DNA of 64,000 bases from Spirochaetia bacterium 38H-sp (GCA_039023545.1 JBCHKQ010000002.1:248001-312000); one strand, 5' to 3'; shown: positions 53,311 to 63,351, counted from the first letter of the stretch. Notes: a model not told the origin generated them from the sequence alone. Translations and numbers: made by a program.

Positions 53311-55359
53311 TTAAAAAAGTTCTGGCTGCTGATTTTTATTTTTGTCAGAGTTTTTTACAGAATCAAGCATAGAAATAAACTCATCTTCTGTAACGATTTT
53401 GATGCCAAGCTCCCTGGCTTTTGCAAGTTTGGAGCCTGCAGATTCTCCTGCAAGAAGATGGGTAGTTTTGCCTGATACAGTAGATGTGACTTTGCCACCG
53501 TTATCTTCTATAAGTTTCTGTGCTTTGGAACGGGGGTTAAAGTTGTTAAAGCTGCCTGTGATACACCATGTCTGACCGCTAAAGATACCGTCCTTTTTCT
53601 CCTCGGGCTTCTCTCTAAGAGAAAAGCCGGCTTTCTGTAGGCTCTCAAGCTCTGACAGAAAACGCTCATCAGAAAACCACTTTATGAGCTGGTTTGCAGT
53701 GGATTCTCCTACCCCCTCAATGGCTGTAAGACGTGTTATGTCTCGTTCTTCTGCTATTTTTTTGAGCTCATCTATGTCTGCAAGGTTGTTGTCTACAAGA
53801 GCTTTTACCACAGATGGACCTATATCAGGGATGCCAAGAGCAATAAGCAGGCGGGAGAAAGGCAGTTTTTTACTGTCTTCTATGCCTTTTATTATCTGAG
53901 AAATCTTTTTTTCACCAAATCCTTGCTCAGATATAAGAACAGTATAATCAAAATAATACAAGTCAGAGATATTTTTTATATGTCCTTTGTCAACAAGGTA
54001 CTCTATGGTTTCGTTCCCAAGTACTGCTATGTCCATTTGTCTGGGACTTACAAAGAACTTGAGTCTGCCTTTTATTTGAGCAGGACAGTCAAAATTGCTG
54101 CAAAAGTGGTGAGAACCTTTTTTCTCAACTTGTGAGCCACAAACAGGACAAGTTTGTGGCATAGACCAGACAGGAGGGGAGTTTTCTGCTTTTTCAACTA
54201 CTTTTTCTATTGCTGGGATTACATCGCCTCTCTTGGATATGCCTACTATGTCTCCGGGGGAAAGCTCAAGAGCCTGTACATAATCCTGATTATGCAATGT
54301 TACGTTGGAGATAACAGAGCCGGAAAGCTCCACGGGTTTTAGTCTTGCTACGGGCGTGAGTCTTCCCGTGCGGCCTACCTGTACGTCTATCCTTAGCAGC
54401 TCAGTTACTGCCTGTGGTGCTTCAAACTTATAGGCGATTGCCCATCTGGGATGATGCTCTGTATGACCAAGACGTTCTCTCATGGATATGCTGTCCAACT
54501 TAAATACTAGGCCGTCAATTTGATAATCAAGATAATCTCTCCGTTCTGTTTCTTTTTTTATAAATTCTTCTATGGCAGAAAATAATTTATCATATCCCAA
54601 GCTGGTATCAGCTCTAAAAAAATTGTCGTTTACGGAGAACTTCCATTCTCTCAAAAGGTTAAGAATATCACTATAGCTATCCGGAGCCGAGTCAAAGATT
54701 GCCTCATATGCAAAAAAGTGCAAGGGGACAGCTGCAACTTCGCTGCTTTTTATTCTTCTTAGAACACCTCCTGCAAGGTTTCTGGGATTGGCATACGGAA
54801 CTTCCATTTTTTTGTTTATCTCGTCAAAGAATCGCACTGGTAGGTATACTTCTCCTCTGACTATTACTTCTTCTTGTACCGGTATGGAGAGAGGGATTTG
54901 CCTTATGGTTTTTGCATTGGCTGTTATGTCGTTGCCTTTTCTGCCGTTGCCACGTGTCACAGCCTGAGAAAGAAGTCCATTGCGATAATAAAGAACAAGT
55001 GAGATTCCATCTATTTTTTCTTCTGCTGTTATAGCAAAATCACCTGTCTCTGTTTTTCTTATCCTGTCAATCCATGCACGTACGTCTAAAGTGCTATATG
55101 CTTTATCAAGGCTTAATACGGGTATGCTATGCTCTACTTCTGGGAAATCCGATGCAAGATCAGAACCTACCCTTTTTGTTGGAGAGTCTTCTCTTGCTAG
55201 ATGAGGATATTTTTCTTCCAGTCTTTTGAGTTTTTCCAGAAGACTGTCGTACTCATTGTCGGTTAGCTCAGGTCTTCCCAGTACATAATACTGATAATTG
55301 GCTTTTTCCAGTACGGAAATAAGCCTGTCCATCTCTTTTTTTATTTCTTTTTCATCCAT
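53311..55359 (-). CDS. ligA: NAD-dependent DNA ligase LigA
   Basis: Seals nicks using NAD+. The active Lys is in AEEKIDGISLV near 115. Further order: the nucleotidyl-transferase domain, OB fold, a four-cysteine zinc finger (CPVCGSQVEKKGSHHFCSNFDCP, shown partly as CPVCGSQVEKK), helix-hairpin-helix repeats (GIPDIGPSVVKALVDN, GVGESTANQLI) and a BRCT domain at the C-terminus (FSGQTWCITGSFNNF). Length is 682 residues. The ATG shares bases with the stop of the SPOR-domain gene (TGATG), with GGGGAGAG ahead of it. Confidence 0.97.
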   Translation of the reverse strand: MDEKEIKKEMDRLISVLEKANYQYYVLGRPELTDNEYDSLLEKLKRLEEKYPHLAREDSPTKRVGSDLASDFPEVEHSIPVLSLDKAYSTLDVRAWIDRIRKTETGDFAITAEEKIDGISLVLYYRNGLLSQAVTRGNGRKGNDITANAKTIRQIPLSIPVQEEVIVRGEVYLPVRFFDEINKKMEVPYANPRNLAGGVLRRIKSSEVAAVPLHFFAYEAIFDSAPDSYSDILNLLREWKFSVNDNFFRADTSLGYDKLFSAIEEFIKKETERRDYLDYQIDGLVFKLDSISMRERLGHTEHHPRWAIAYKFEAPQAVTELLRIDVQVGRTGRLTPVARLKPVELSGSVISNVTLHNQDYVQALELSPGDIVGISKRGDVIPAIEKVVEKAENSPPVWSMPQTCPVCGSQVEKKGSHHFCSNFDCPAQIKGRLKFFVSPRQMDIAVLGNETIEYLVDKGHIKNISDLYYFDYTVLISEQGFGEKKISQIIKGIEDSKKLPFSRLLIALGIPDIGPSVVKALVDNNLADIDELKKIAEERDITRLTAIEGVGESTANQLIKWFSDERFLSELESLQKAGFSLREKPEEKKDGIFSGQTWCITGSFNNFNPRSKAQKLIEDNGGKVTSTVSGKTTHLLAGESAGSKLAKARELGIKIVTEDEFISMLDSVKNSDKNKNQQPELF

Positions 55360-57191
55360 CACTCTCCCCGCTGGATAAAGACGTCTTTAAAGCCCTGAGC
55401 CTTAAACCAGTAGACAAGAGTACCGCTCTCGTCATGGTTAAGCGGGCCCACCAGTATGCGATAGATTATTTTTCCGTCTTTTTCAAGGGGGATGGCTATC
55501 ACAGGATAGGTTATGCCCATCCTGTTAACCATTTTTAATGCTGATTCTGTTGTTTTATATGCTCCTAGTTGTACGTAGTAGTAGCCTTTTTTAAGAGACT
55601 TTACAAGCGGCAATTCTTTTGCAAGAGTTGGAATGGTGGTAGCTGCTGTATCAGGTGCCGGACTTGGAGTTGGGGTAGGTGTTGGAGATTGGGATAGTGC
55701 GTCAACTATACCTTCTATTATAAGGTCCTCTTCAGATGGGGCATGTGTATGCTCGGGAGAAGGAGGTCTTTCTTCTGCAGGGACAAGAGAAAGCTCCATA
55801 TTCTCTCCTGAAGGGGGAATGTCCGTAGGAGTCTGTGTAGGCTGTGGCATGCTTGTTTCTGCTATTTCTTCTTTTGTAAGCAAAGGTTCTTCTTGCGGCA
55901 CTACCAGAGCTGTATCAGGTATGGAGGGTTGTTCTATTGGAAGGTCGGCTACTTCTTCTTTGAGAAGCTGGTCTGGCTCTACAAGGGGTATATCCACATC
56001 AAAAGGCGGCGGAGATGGTTCAAAAAAGGATATAGATGGCCCTTCTTCTACCGTGGGACTTTCCTCGCTTTCTGCAATAATAACAGGTTCTGTGAGTGAT
56101 GGTATATAATCTTCCTGTTTTTTGGCTCTTAGGTTTTCCATACTTATCTGAGGGATTTCTTCTTGCGGAAGTGGTACTTCTGGAAGGTTAACTATATCCT
56201 TGTCTGTCAGATCCACAAGCAGCTTGGGCTCAGGCAAAAAGACAAAGGGGTTTTCCTTTCTAGGAGGTATAGCAAGGGTTTTTAATGGCGTTCTTTGTGT
56301 GAGTTTTTCTATTGTGCCGGATATGGGTGATTCTGTTTTTTTTGCAGCCAGTATGTTTATTGGCTCTGTTGTGGGGACTGGTGTTTTTTCTGCTACAGGG
56401 GCTGGTGTCGGACTGGAGGCAGGTGCTGCTATGGATGGCTCTACGCTAAGTTCTGCTGCAGTCTGCTCTTCTTCTGCTTTTGGTGACTCCAGAGTGGTTT
56501 CCGGCGTCTCGGGGGTGAGTGTAGCTGCAACAGTAGGCATAGCAGAAGGAGTAGGAGTGGGTGCAGGTACAGGAGTTGGTGTTTCCACAGGCTCTGGTCT
56601 TATGACAACTGGCTTAGGTGTAGATGTGGGCTCTGGTGTAGGAGCAGGTATAATGCTTTCTTCCGGCGCTATAAGAGAGGAATCAAGGAGTACTTCCTCT
56701 GAGGAGTCCGTTGCTTTGGGTTTGTCAAGGGAAACTATTGCTTCCCATGGTGGTGGTGTGGGGGTTGGGGGATTATCTATTATTTCCTGAGGTATGGTTA
56801 CAGCAGGGTTCAAGTCAACGTCTTTTACTGCATTTTTACCGCTGTTACCAGAGGATTTTTCTGTCTGGTTTATGGGGGAAACTTTTGCCTTTATCCTTGC
56901 TATGCTGCCAACAGGTACTTCCAGCTCGCGTGCAGCATCTGCAGACAGAAGGAGAAGAAGCCCTTCTTCACTCAGACCTCTGGTTATGATTACTCTGGTT
57001 GTTTTTCCATTTTCTATGTTGGTAACTTCTACTATACTGTTTACGGGGAAAGCATTGGATGCTCCATAGTATCCCTCCGGAGGGAATTCTCCATACTGAG
57101 ATACAGTGGCATTCCCTTGCCATATGTTCTGTGCAAACATAACACCAATGAGAATAAAAAAGTATATAAGAAGAAGTGCTTTTTTTGACAT
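55359..57191 (-). CDS. RlpA-like / SPOR-domain envelope protein
   Basis: A 610-residue exported protein. The start is at 57191 (MSKKALLLIYFF), with an AAGGAG site; the longer frame upstream has no such site. A signal peptide ends in VMFAQ. A double-psi-barrel RlpA-like domain follows (about 20-115: FPVNSIVEVTNIENGKTTRVII). A very long linker (about 130-530) is rich in P, T, E and S with PTPTPTPSPAP-like repeats. The C-terminal SPOR domain (YYVQLGAYKTTESALKMV) binds denuded glycan strands. Likely a septal cell-wall protein. It is co-translated with ligA. Confidence 0.8.
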   Translation of the reverse strand: MSKKALLLIYFFILIGVMFAQNIWQGNATVSQYGEFPPEGYYGASNAFPVNSIVEVTNIENGKTTRVIITRGLSEEGLLLLLSADAARELEVPVGSIARIKAKVSPINQTEKSSGNSGKNAVKDVDLNPAVTIPQEIIDNPPTPTPPPWEAIVSLDKPKATDSSEEVLLDSSLIAPEESIIPAPTPEPTSTPKPVVIRPEPVETPTPVPAPTPTPSAMPTVAATLTPETPETTLESPKAEEEQTAAELSVEPSIAAPASSPTPAPVAEKTPVPTTEPINILAAKKTESPISGTIEKLTQRTPLKTLAIPPRKENPFVFLPEPKLLVDLTDKDIVNLPEVPLPQEEIPQISMENLRAKKQEDYIPSLTEPVIIAESEESPTVEEGPSISFFEPSPPPFDVDIPLVEPDQLLKEEVADLPIEQPSIPDTALVVPQEEPLLTKEEIAETSMPQPTQTPTDIPPSGENMELSLVPAEERPPSPEHTHAPSEEDLIIEGIVDALSQSPTPTPTPSPAPDTAATTIPTLAKELPLVKSLKKGYYYVQLGAYKTTESALKMVNRMGITYPVIAIPLEKDGKIIYRILVGPLNHDESGTLVYWFKAQGFKDVFIQRGE

Positions 57192-57317
57192 GTTTATTCT
57201 TCTCCTTCTCTTCTCTATCGGTATATGAGGAGAAGTATTTAACATAATATATGAGTTGCAGCTCATCTTGCTCTGTGATAGTCTCTTATTATAGATTAGG
57301 TTACGGATGGTGTTGAT

Positions 57318-58796
57318 ATGAGCAGAGATAAGCAGCACAGGATATATATAATAGGTGCCGGTATTGCAGGTACTGCCATAGCAAGAGAGATTATGGATAA
57401 GGGGATATTCGGTACTGTTGCGGCTTTTCTTGATGATGATGCTGCTAAGATTGGCAAAAAGATTTTGGGAACACCGGTGCTGGGTCCCATAGATGATGTT
57501 CTGCCTGTTTTGGGTAATAAACAGGAGGACGAAGCTCTTATTGCCATGCCAGGTGCTCAGCGTTCTGTGTTAAAAAATATATATTTCAGTCTCAAATCTG
57601 TGGGTTTCAGACGGATAAGGATTCTTCCAACTGTTTCTCAGATTCTTGATGGTGATGCTCACTTGATACAGACAAAAGAAGTGGATCCTGTTGATATTCT
57701 TCCCCGCGAGCCTGTTACACTCAATTTGTCCGAGGCTCTTGCCTACCTCAGGGGAAAGCGAGTTCTTATAACAGGTGCTGGAGGAAGTATAGGAAGCGAG
57801 CTTGCAAGGCAACTCCTATCGGGTGGAGTACAGAGGTTGTATCTTTTCGGTCATGGGGAAAATAGTATCTATGAGACAGAGAGAGAGCTTAGGTTACTGC
57901 AAAAAGAAGGGGTCGGAGAGAAGGCTGCTATTGTGCCTGTCATAGGGGAACTCCAGGATAGGGATTTTATGCGATATATTTTAAAGAAGCTTAAAGCCGA
58001 TGTTGTTTTTCATTGTGCTGCCCATAAGCATGTTCCTCTTATGGAGGAGAATCCCGTAGAGGCTATAAAAAATAATGTTTTTGGCACCAAGAATATTGTG
58101 GATGCTGCACATGAGGCGGGTACGGAGCGTTTTGTTCTTGTGTCAACGGACAAGGCAGTGGAGCCTGTGAGTGTATATGGTTGTTCCAAGCGTATAGCAG
58201 AAGAGATTGTACTTTCTTCTTCCGGTTCTTCTTGTGCTTATATGGTTGTCAGATTTGGCAATGTGCTTGGTTCCAGAGGGAGTATTCTTCCGCTTTTTAA
58301 GAAACAAATTTTAACCGGAGGCCCGGTTACTATTACCAGCAAGAATGCTTCTAGATTCTTTATGACTATTCCAGAGGCTGCTTCTCTCATACTCAAGGCT
58401 GGCGGTGTTACAGAGAAGGGGGCTCTTTTTGTGCTGGAGATGGGTGAGCCTATAAGGATTGTTGACCTTGCAGAGCAGCTTATAAGGTTTTATGGTTTTG
58501 TTCCTTATGAGGATATTAAGATAGAGTATATCGGCCTTAGGCCTGGTGAGAAAGAGGAAGAGAAGCTTATTGCTTCCAATGAGTGTTTTGAGAGTACTCC
58601 TTATCCTGGTATTCTCAAGGTTGCAAGAATGGGGTCTTCTGCCCTAGATATTACTTCTCTTCTGGACAGGCTTTATCCTGTGTGTTTTCCCGTAGAAGGT
58701 AAATACGAGCTTTTTAGAAATAGAGATTTCTTAAAGTCTGTTCTTACTGAGTATTTTGAACATTATCGGGTTTTTTCCAACAATTTCGGAGGGTAA
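57318..58796 (+). CDS. CapD/FlaA1-type nucleotide-sugar dehydratase or epimerase
   Basis: A 492-residue polysaccharide biosynthesis enzyme. The first 130 residues are a CoA-binding-like Rossmann domain (IYIIGAGIAGTAIAREI) with no membrane helices, unlike PglF/WbpM, so it is soluble. The main SDR domain has GAGGSIGSELARQL near 153, HCAAHKHVPLMEENP near 230, and VSTDKAVEPVSVYGCSKR near 275. A catalytic TDK triplet and a Tyr are present. It probably makes a 4-keto-6-deoxy-UDP-sugar. The next gene is a DegT aminotransferase, which would aminate it. Confidence 0.82.
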   Translation: MSRDKQHRIYIIGAGIAGTAIAREIMDKGIFGTVAAFLDDDAAKIGKKILGTPVLGPIDDVLPVLGNKQEDEALIAMPGAQRSVLKNIYFSLKSVGFRRIRILPTVSQILDGDAHLIQTKEVDPVDILPREPVTLNLSEALAYLRGKRVLITGAGGSIGSELARQLLSGGVQRLYLFGHGENSIYETERELRLLQKEGVGEKAAIVPVIGELQDRDFMRYILKKLKADVVFHCAAHKHVPLMEENPVEAIKNNVFGTKNIVDAAHEAGTERFVLVSTDKAVEPVSVYGCSKRIAEEIVLSSSGSSCAYMVVRFGNVLGSRGSILPLFKKQILTGGPVTITSKNASRFFMTIPEAASLILKAGGVTEKGALFVLEMGEPIRIVDLAEQLIRFYGFVPYEDIKIEYIGLRPGEKEEEKLIASNECFESTPYPGILKVARMGSSALDITSLLDRLYPVCFPVEGKYELFRNRDFLKSVLTEYFEHYRVFSNNFGG

Positions 58797-58799
58797 AAA

Positions 58800-58829
58800 G
58801 GGCACGAGCAAAGCTCCGTGCCCGTTCGG
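58800..58829 (-). repeat. Partial REP-like element, unit R10
   Basis: GGGCACGGAGC-type stem (GGGCACG/CGTGCCC with AGC/GCT inside) followed by GTTCGGCAT. It lacks the TGCC end, so it is a half unit or a diverged copy. It lies between the capD-like and DegT genes and could also be a hairpin attenuator. Confidence 0.5.
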
Positions 58830-58853
58830 CATATTATTTTTTGGGGAGTGTTA

Positions 58854-60032
58854 ATGGCTGAGAGGGGTTTTATTCCTTTTGCACGTCCTTGTCTTTCTGA
58901 GGAGGAAGAGCAGGCTGTTCTGCATGTGATGAGGAGCGGCTGGCTAACTACTGGTCCGGAGTCAGAAGCTTTTGAGCGCGAGTTTGCCGATTTCCTTGGG
59001 GTCAAGCATGCGCTCGCAGTGTCATCAGCAACGGCCGGTTTGCATCTGGGACTGGATGCTCTGGGTGCCAGAGAGGGGTCTTTTGTTGTGACTACTCCTT
59101 ACACGTTTGCTGCTACAGCCGAGGTAGCACGACATGTGGGGGCCGAGCTTATTTTTTGCGATATAGATGAGGGTTCTATGTGCATTTCTGTGTCCGAGTT
59201 AGAGCGGGTGCTGGATAAGTATGCAAATCGTGTTGCTGCTATTGTGCCTGTGCATTTTGCAGGTAGAGGGGCGGATATGGAGGCTATTGTCAATCTTGCT
59301 GCCTCATGCGGGGCTTCTGTTCTGGAAGATGCGGCTCATGCTTTTCCTGTGCGATACGGAGAGAAGTTTCTGGGTGCGGCTGGAGATGCAGGGGTTTTTT
59401 CTTTTTATGCTACTAAGACGATTACTACCGGTGAGGGGGGAATGCTGGTAACGGATAGGGATGATGTAGCAGAGAGGGTTTCTCTTATGAGGTTGCATGG
59501 TATAGACAGGCGGGTTTGGGATAGATACACGAGCTCGCCTGGTGCGTGGTTTTATCAGGTGATAGAGGCGGGTTATAAGTACAATATGCCAGATTTGTTA
59601 GCTGCAATAGGAAGAGTGCAGCTAAAAAAGGCTGTGTTGTTTAAGAAAAAAAGAGAGAGAATCGCTCGCATTTACAGGGAAGCTCTTTCTGACAGGGATT
59701 ATTTTATTCTCCCTGAGGATGCGGATGAGCACGCCTGGCATCTTTTTGTTGTGGGTATAGATGAGAACAGACTTTCTATCGGCCGTGATGAGTTTGTAAG
59801 ACTTATGGCAGAAAAAGGCGTGGGATGTTCGGTTCATTTTATTCCGCTGTTCCTTATGCCTTATTATCGGAATAGGTACAATCTCAGTCCCGATGAATTT
59901 CCGGTATCTTATAGGGTGTATCTCCGCTCCTTTAGTCTGCCTATCTACCCTTCTCTATCCGATGAAGAGATATACAGGGTTATATCAAGTCTTAAGGAAA
60001 TAGGAGACCGGTTTTACAGGAAGATATTATAA
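58854..60032 (+). CDS. DegT/DnrJ/EryC1-family aminotransferase
   Basis: A 392-residue PLP-dependent sugar aminotransferase. The PLP lysine is in SFYATKTITTGEGGM near 185. Other family marks: SGWLTTGPESEAFEREFA near 30, VTTPYTFAATAEVARH, EDAAHAFPVRYGEKF near 165 and the late CSVHFIPLFLMPYYR. The start is ATG 58854, with GGGGAG 8 bp upstream. A longer frame crosses the REP and is not needed. It should convert a 4-keto sugar from the neighbouring dehydratase to a 4-amino sugar. Its stop overlaps the next gene (TAATG). Confidence 0.88.
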   Translation: MAERGFIPFARPCLSEEEEQAVLHVMRSGWLTTGPESEAFEREFADFLGVKHALAVSSATAGLHLGLDALGAREGSFVVTTPYTFAATAEVARHVGAELIFCDIDEGSMCISVSELERVLDKYANRVAAIVPVHFAGRGADMEAIVNLAASCGASVLEDAAHAFPVRYGEKFLGAAGDAGVFSFYATKTITTGEGGMLVTDRDDVAERVSLMRLHGIDRRVWDRYTSSPGAWFYQVIEAGYKYNMPDLLAAIGRVQLKKAVLFKKKRERIARIYREALSDRDYFILPEDADEHAWHLFVVGIDENRLSIGRDEFVRLMAEKGVGCSVHFIPLFLMPYYRNRYNLSPDEFPVSYRVYLRSFSLPIYPSLSDEEIYRVISSLKEIGDRFYRKIL

Positions 60033-62038
60033 TGTTAAACAGTGTGAGAAAGATTCTTACAGGTTCTGTACTTACTCCCGCAGACGTGGTCCTTCCGGAC
60101 ATGTTGGATATAGTCCTGTTGCGTTCTTCTAGAAGACATGCGGAAATAGAGGAAATAATTTTTCCAACGCACCCTGATCCTGATGTTGTAGTACTGGGAG
60201 CTTCTGATATCCCATCAGATAGCACTGTTATTTTGGAACAGTCTATTCCTCTCCTTGCAAAAAACAAGGTGTTTTATCAAGGACAGCCTATTCTGCTTGC
60301 ATATTCCCGCGACAGAAACAGGGCAAAAGAAGAGATATCAAAAATACGGGTAAAATATAAGGAACTGCCTGCTGTTTTGTCCATAGATAATCCATCAGGA
60401 AATCAGATAGAGAATGTAAGAACAATAACCAGAGGTAAACCTGGAGATACAATAGATGGCAAAAAAATAGAAGGAAAAGTTTTTATATCCCAGGAGACAA
60501 AACCTCCCGTGGATGCCGACTGCAGCGTCGTATATCTACATAATGATACAGTAAACATTATTACGGATTGTCCTTGGCCTGCATTGCTCAGAACAGCCGT
60601 AGCTAAGGCCTGCAAGATAAAAGAGAATTCTATAATAATACACCAGTACAGCAGAGAAAATGCTTATGATGCAGATATCCTGAGCCCTATCATGGCATCC
60701 GTATATGCGGCTGTAATTGCAATAGGAACAAACCAACCAGCAAGGATTTTTATTCCGCCTATAGAAAGCAGTCTCTACGGCAGTAAAAGTCCTGCTATTT
60801 CTTTTTGCTACAAAGCTATAATAAATCAAAACACAATAAAAGAGCTATCTGTAACAGCATCAATAAATACAGGGTATATTGCTCCTTTTAGTAGAGAGAT
60901 GGTGGAACGGTGTATTTCTCTTATCGTATCAAGATACAGATGTAAAAATATGACCATTACAGCAAGGACAGTAAGAACAAACATAACACCTACAGGTTTT
61001 TTTGCAGGTCTCATAGATTCTCAGCTATCTTCTGCACTTGAGACAATGATAGACAGCATAGCAAAAAAAGCCAATCTTGATCCTTATGAACTAAGACTAT
61101 CACTGCTTACTGCAACGGGAAAAAAAACACATCCTGCAAAAGCAACACTGGAGATAATAAGAAAAAATACCGACTTTGCCAGAAAGATATACGCATATAA
61201 TTATAACAAAGAGCATGGATATGTAAGAAAAGGTATAGGTCTCTCTTTGGCAAGCTCATGGCACGGCTTTATCACCATTCCGCCAAAACTAAAAAAATAT
61301 ACTCTCTCCCTCCTTATGGACGTTGATGGAACAATAATACTGGAGACACCATATGTTCCGGGTGATAAGCTGCTTCCTATGGAATGGAAAAAAACAATAA
61401 GCACTATGCTCAATACACCTATCGAAAAAATAAAACTGCATACAACTTTTGAGGGCTCAAGCAGTTCCTGCGCACCATCTTTTATGGGAAACAATATTGC
61501 AGGCATAACTCCTCTTATAGAAAAAATATGCAAAAAAACCCAGAAACAGCGTTTTAGAACCCCCCTCCCTATAGCCGTAAGAATAACACAATCGGAAAAA
61601 ACAGATTATACCGGACCTTTGGGTTATATTATTCCACCCGTAAAAACCTCGTGGGCAAGCTGTGTTGCAGAGGTGAGTAAGAAAGAGACAGATATGTATC
61701 CCCAAATAGAAAAAATAAGCATAGTTATAGATGCAGGGAAAATAATAAATAAGAGACAATTAAAAAAAATAATACGACAAAACAGCATACTGGCATTAAA
61801 ACAAAGCATAAGCAAAAATAAAGACCTGTCATCCAATCCCGAATCTTACCTTTTTGCAGAAGAAGCATTTATCAATACTGAAATAGACATAAAATTTGTA
61901 GCTAGCAACAGAATAACACCCCTACCGGCAGCAAATCTTCCTTTTTCGCTAATCCCTTCTGCAATAACAATAGCTCTATCACAGCTATACAATAAAGATA
62001 TAAGCACTATCCCTGTCATAACAGGAGAGGAGGAATAA
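60032..62038 (+). CDS. Divergent xanthine-dehydrogenase-like molybdopterin subunit
   Basis: A 668-residue protein aligned with the large subunit of molybdenum hydroxylases. N-terminal xdh_a-like features: LTGSVLTPADVVLPDM and FYQGQPILLAYSRDRNRAKEEI. The middle has ARTVRTNITPTGFFAGLIDSQ and SALETMIDSIAKKANLDPYELR, which fit the family. The canonical GQGxxT stretch reads TPYVPGDKLLPMEW instead. The C-terminal GEPP with the catalytic Glu is replaced by ITPLPAANLPFSLIPSAIT. So catalysis may be lost or altered. It is coupled to the aminotransferase and to a [2Fe-2S] subunit gene. Confidence 0.7.
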   Translation: MLNSVRKILTGSVLTPADVVLPDMLDIVLLRSSRRHAEIEEIIFPTHPDPDVVVLGASDIPSDSTVILEQSIPLLAKNKVFYQGQPILLAYSRDRNRAKEEISKIRVKYKELPAVLSIDNPSGNQIENVRTITRGKPGDTIDGKKIEGKVFISQETKPPVDADCSVVYLHNDTVNIITDCPWPALLRTAVAKACKIKENSIIIHQYSRENAYDADILSPIMASVYAAVIAIGTNQPARIFIPPIESSLYGSKSPAISFCYKAIINQNTIKELSVTASINTGYIAPFSREMVERCISLIVSRYRCKNMTITARTVRTNITPTGFFAGLIDSQLSSALETMIDSIAKKANLDPYELRLSLLTATGKKTHPAKATLEIIRKNTDFARKIYAYNYNKEHGYVRKGIGLSLASSWHGFITIPPKLKKYTLSLLMDVDGTIILETPYVPGDKLLPMEWKKTISTMLNTPIEKIKLHTTFEGSSSSCAPSFMGNNIAGITPLIEKICKKTQKQRFRTPLPIAVRITQSEKTDYTGPLGYIIPPVKTSWASCVAEVSKKETDMYPQIEKISIVIDAGKIINKRQLKKIIRQNSILALKQSISKNKDLSSNPESYLFAEEAFINTEIDIKFVASNRITPLPAANLPFSLIPSAITIALSQLYNKDISTIPVITGEEE

Positions 62039-62523
62039 TGCTTTTAACCTGCAAGATAGATAACATAGAGATAAAGAGAGAAACAAACCCTGCTATCAGT
62101 TTAAAAACTTTTCTTAAAGAAACACTCAAGATAATAAACATAAAAGGTAACTGTGATAAAGGATATTGTGGAAACTGTGGGGTTACTATATCGGGACAAT
62201 ATGCTCTCTCCTGCCTTGTTCCTGTTTTTATGATACAGAAAAAAGAAATATTCACAATACAGGGGTTTTCCACAACAGAAGAATACAAAGAAATAGAAAA
62301 GATATTTCTTGCAAAAAAAGTTTTTCCATGCCCAGCATGTGCTCCGGCCAGAATACTTCTCGCCCACAGCATACTTGAAAATGCTCATAATATAATGGAA
62401 GAAAAAAATATATCTGACCAGATATCAGGAATAAACTGCACCTGCATAAGTAAAAAAGACTATGCATCTGTGATACTTGAGATACAGAAAGAGAGAGAAA
62501 AAAGACATGATAAAACAAGATAA
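62038..62523 (+). CDS. Two-[2Fe-2S] ferredoxin-like subunit of a molybdenum hydroxylase
   Basis: A 161-residue small subunit that passes electrons. The first cluster ligands are NCDKGYCGNCG ... ALSC (C-x4-C-x2-C...C). The second, all-helical domain has FPCPACAPARILLAHSIL and NCTCIS, standing for the usual CGxCxPG ... CRCTGY. The early Gly-rich turns are altered. A GAGGAGG site lies before the ATG and its stop overlaps the FAD-subunit gene by 17 bp. The trio xdh large, 2Fe-2S and FAD therefore forms one operon. Confidence 0.82.
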   Translation: MLLTCKIDNIEIKRETNPAISLKTFLKETLKIINIKGNCDKGYCGNCGVTISGQYALSCLVPVFMIQKKEIFTIQGFSTTEEYKEIEKIFLAKKVFPCPACAPARILLAHSILENAHNIMEEKNISDQISGINCTCISKKDYASVILEIQKEREKRHDKTR

Positions 62524-63334
62524 CCTGCAAATATATTATCCAGGAGATCTCCAAGATGCACTTCTGCTTTATAACAAAAGACCGGAAGCAATACTTACAG
62601 CCGGCTCAGTCGAACTCTCAAGAACAGAAACATGGCAACATTATCAGGGACCTGTCATAGTTCTTGGGAATATAAGAGAAATAAAAAGAATCATAAAAAC
62701 AGAACGCTATTTGGAGATAGGAGCAGGAAAAGCACTTAGCGCAATACTCTCCATTCCCTCCCCAAACATACCTCTTCTTCTCAAAAAAAGCATACTCCTT
62801 GGATGCCCTGCTCCCGCACGCACACAAGCTACAATAGGCGGAAACCTATGTATACCGGACAAAACCTATGATATACACGGAGCACTAACGCTTCTAAACG
62901 CAACAGCAGAGATAAGAAAAACAAACCATACAAGATGGATTCCTGTATCTGACATAAGAAATACAACAGGATTTACAACTCTGGAAGAAGGAGAAATCCT
63001 CACTAGAATAAGAATTCCTATAAGCAACTGGGAAATTCAAGAATATATAAAATTCCCCGGAGCCTTTACGACAGCAAGCATAAATCTCTATGGACTCGCC
63101 CATAAAGAAGACAATCTCATATCAGCAATACGAATAAGCATAAAAACTCCGTACAATCCCCCATACAGATATCCAGAAACAGAAAAATCAATGATAGGAA
63201 AAAGCTCACCACTTACAAAACACGAAATAACACAAATAACAAAAGAAATAGCAGAAAAAGTATCAGAAGAAGAACCAGAAGCAGACATAAGAACAATAAC
63301 AAAACTTATATCTCACTTCCTGCAAAAAATATAA
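62507..63334 (+). CDS. FAD-binding subunit of a molybdenum hydroxylase
   Basis: A 275-residue FAD_binding_5-type medium subunit. The start is ATG 62507 (MIKQDNLQIYYP), inside the end of the ferredoxin gene, with only a weak GAGAG upstream; earlier starts overlap more. Marks: EAILTAGSVELSR (the usual AGGTDL position altered to AGSVEL) near 30 and GCPAPARTQATIGGNL near 110. The CO-dehydrogenase flavoprotein C-terminal domain follows. It would accept electrons from the 2Fe-2S subunit. Convergent with udk, 17 bp away. Confidence 0.8.
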   Translation: MIKQDNLQIYYPGDLQDALLLYNKRPEAILTAGSVELSRTETWQHYQGPVIVLGNIREIKRIIKTERYLEIGAGKALSAILSIPSPNIPLLLKKSILLGCPAPARTQATIGGNLCIPDKTYDIHGALTLLNATAEIRKTNHTRWIPVSDIRNTTGFTTLEEGEILTRIRIPISNWEIQEYIKFPGAFTTASINLYGLAHKEDNLISAIRISIKTPYNPPYRYPETEKSMIGKSSPLTKHEITQITKEIAEKVSEEEPEADIRTITKLISHFLQKI

Positions 63335-63351
63335 CATCAAAAAACGCACAA

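Noticed and set aside
58800..58829. R10 as a clear terminator of the capD-like gene
   Set aside because: The hairpin is good but is followed by GTTCGGCATATT rather than a T run, and it shares the GTTCGG end of the REP family; downstream genes on the same strand continue.
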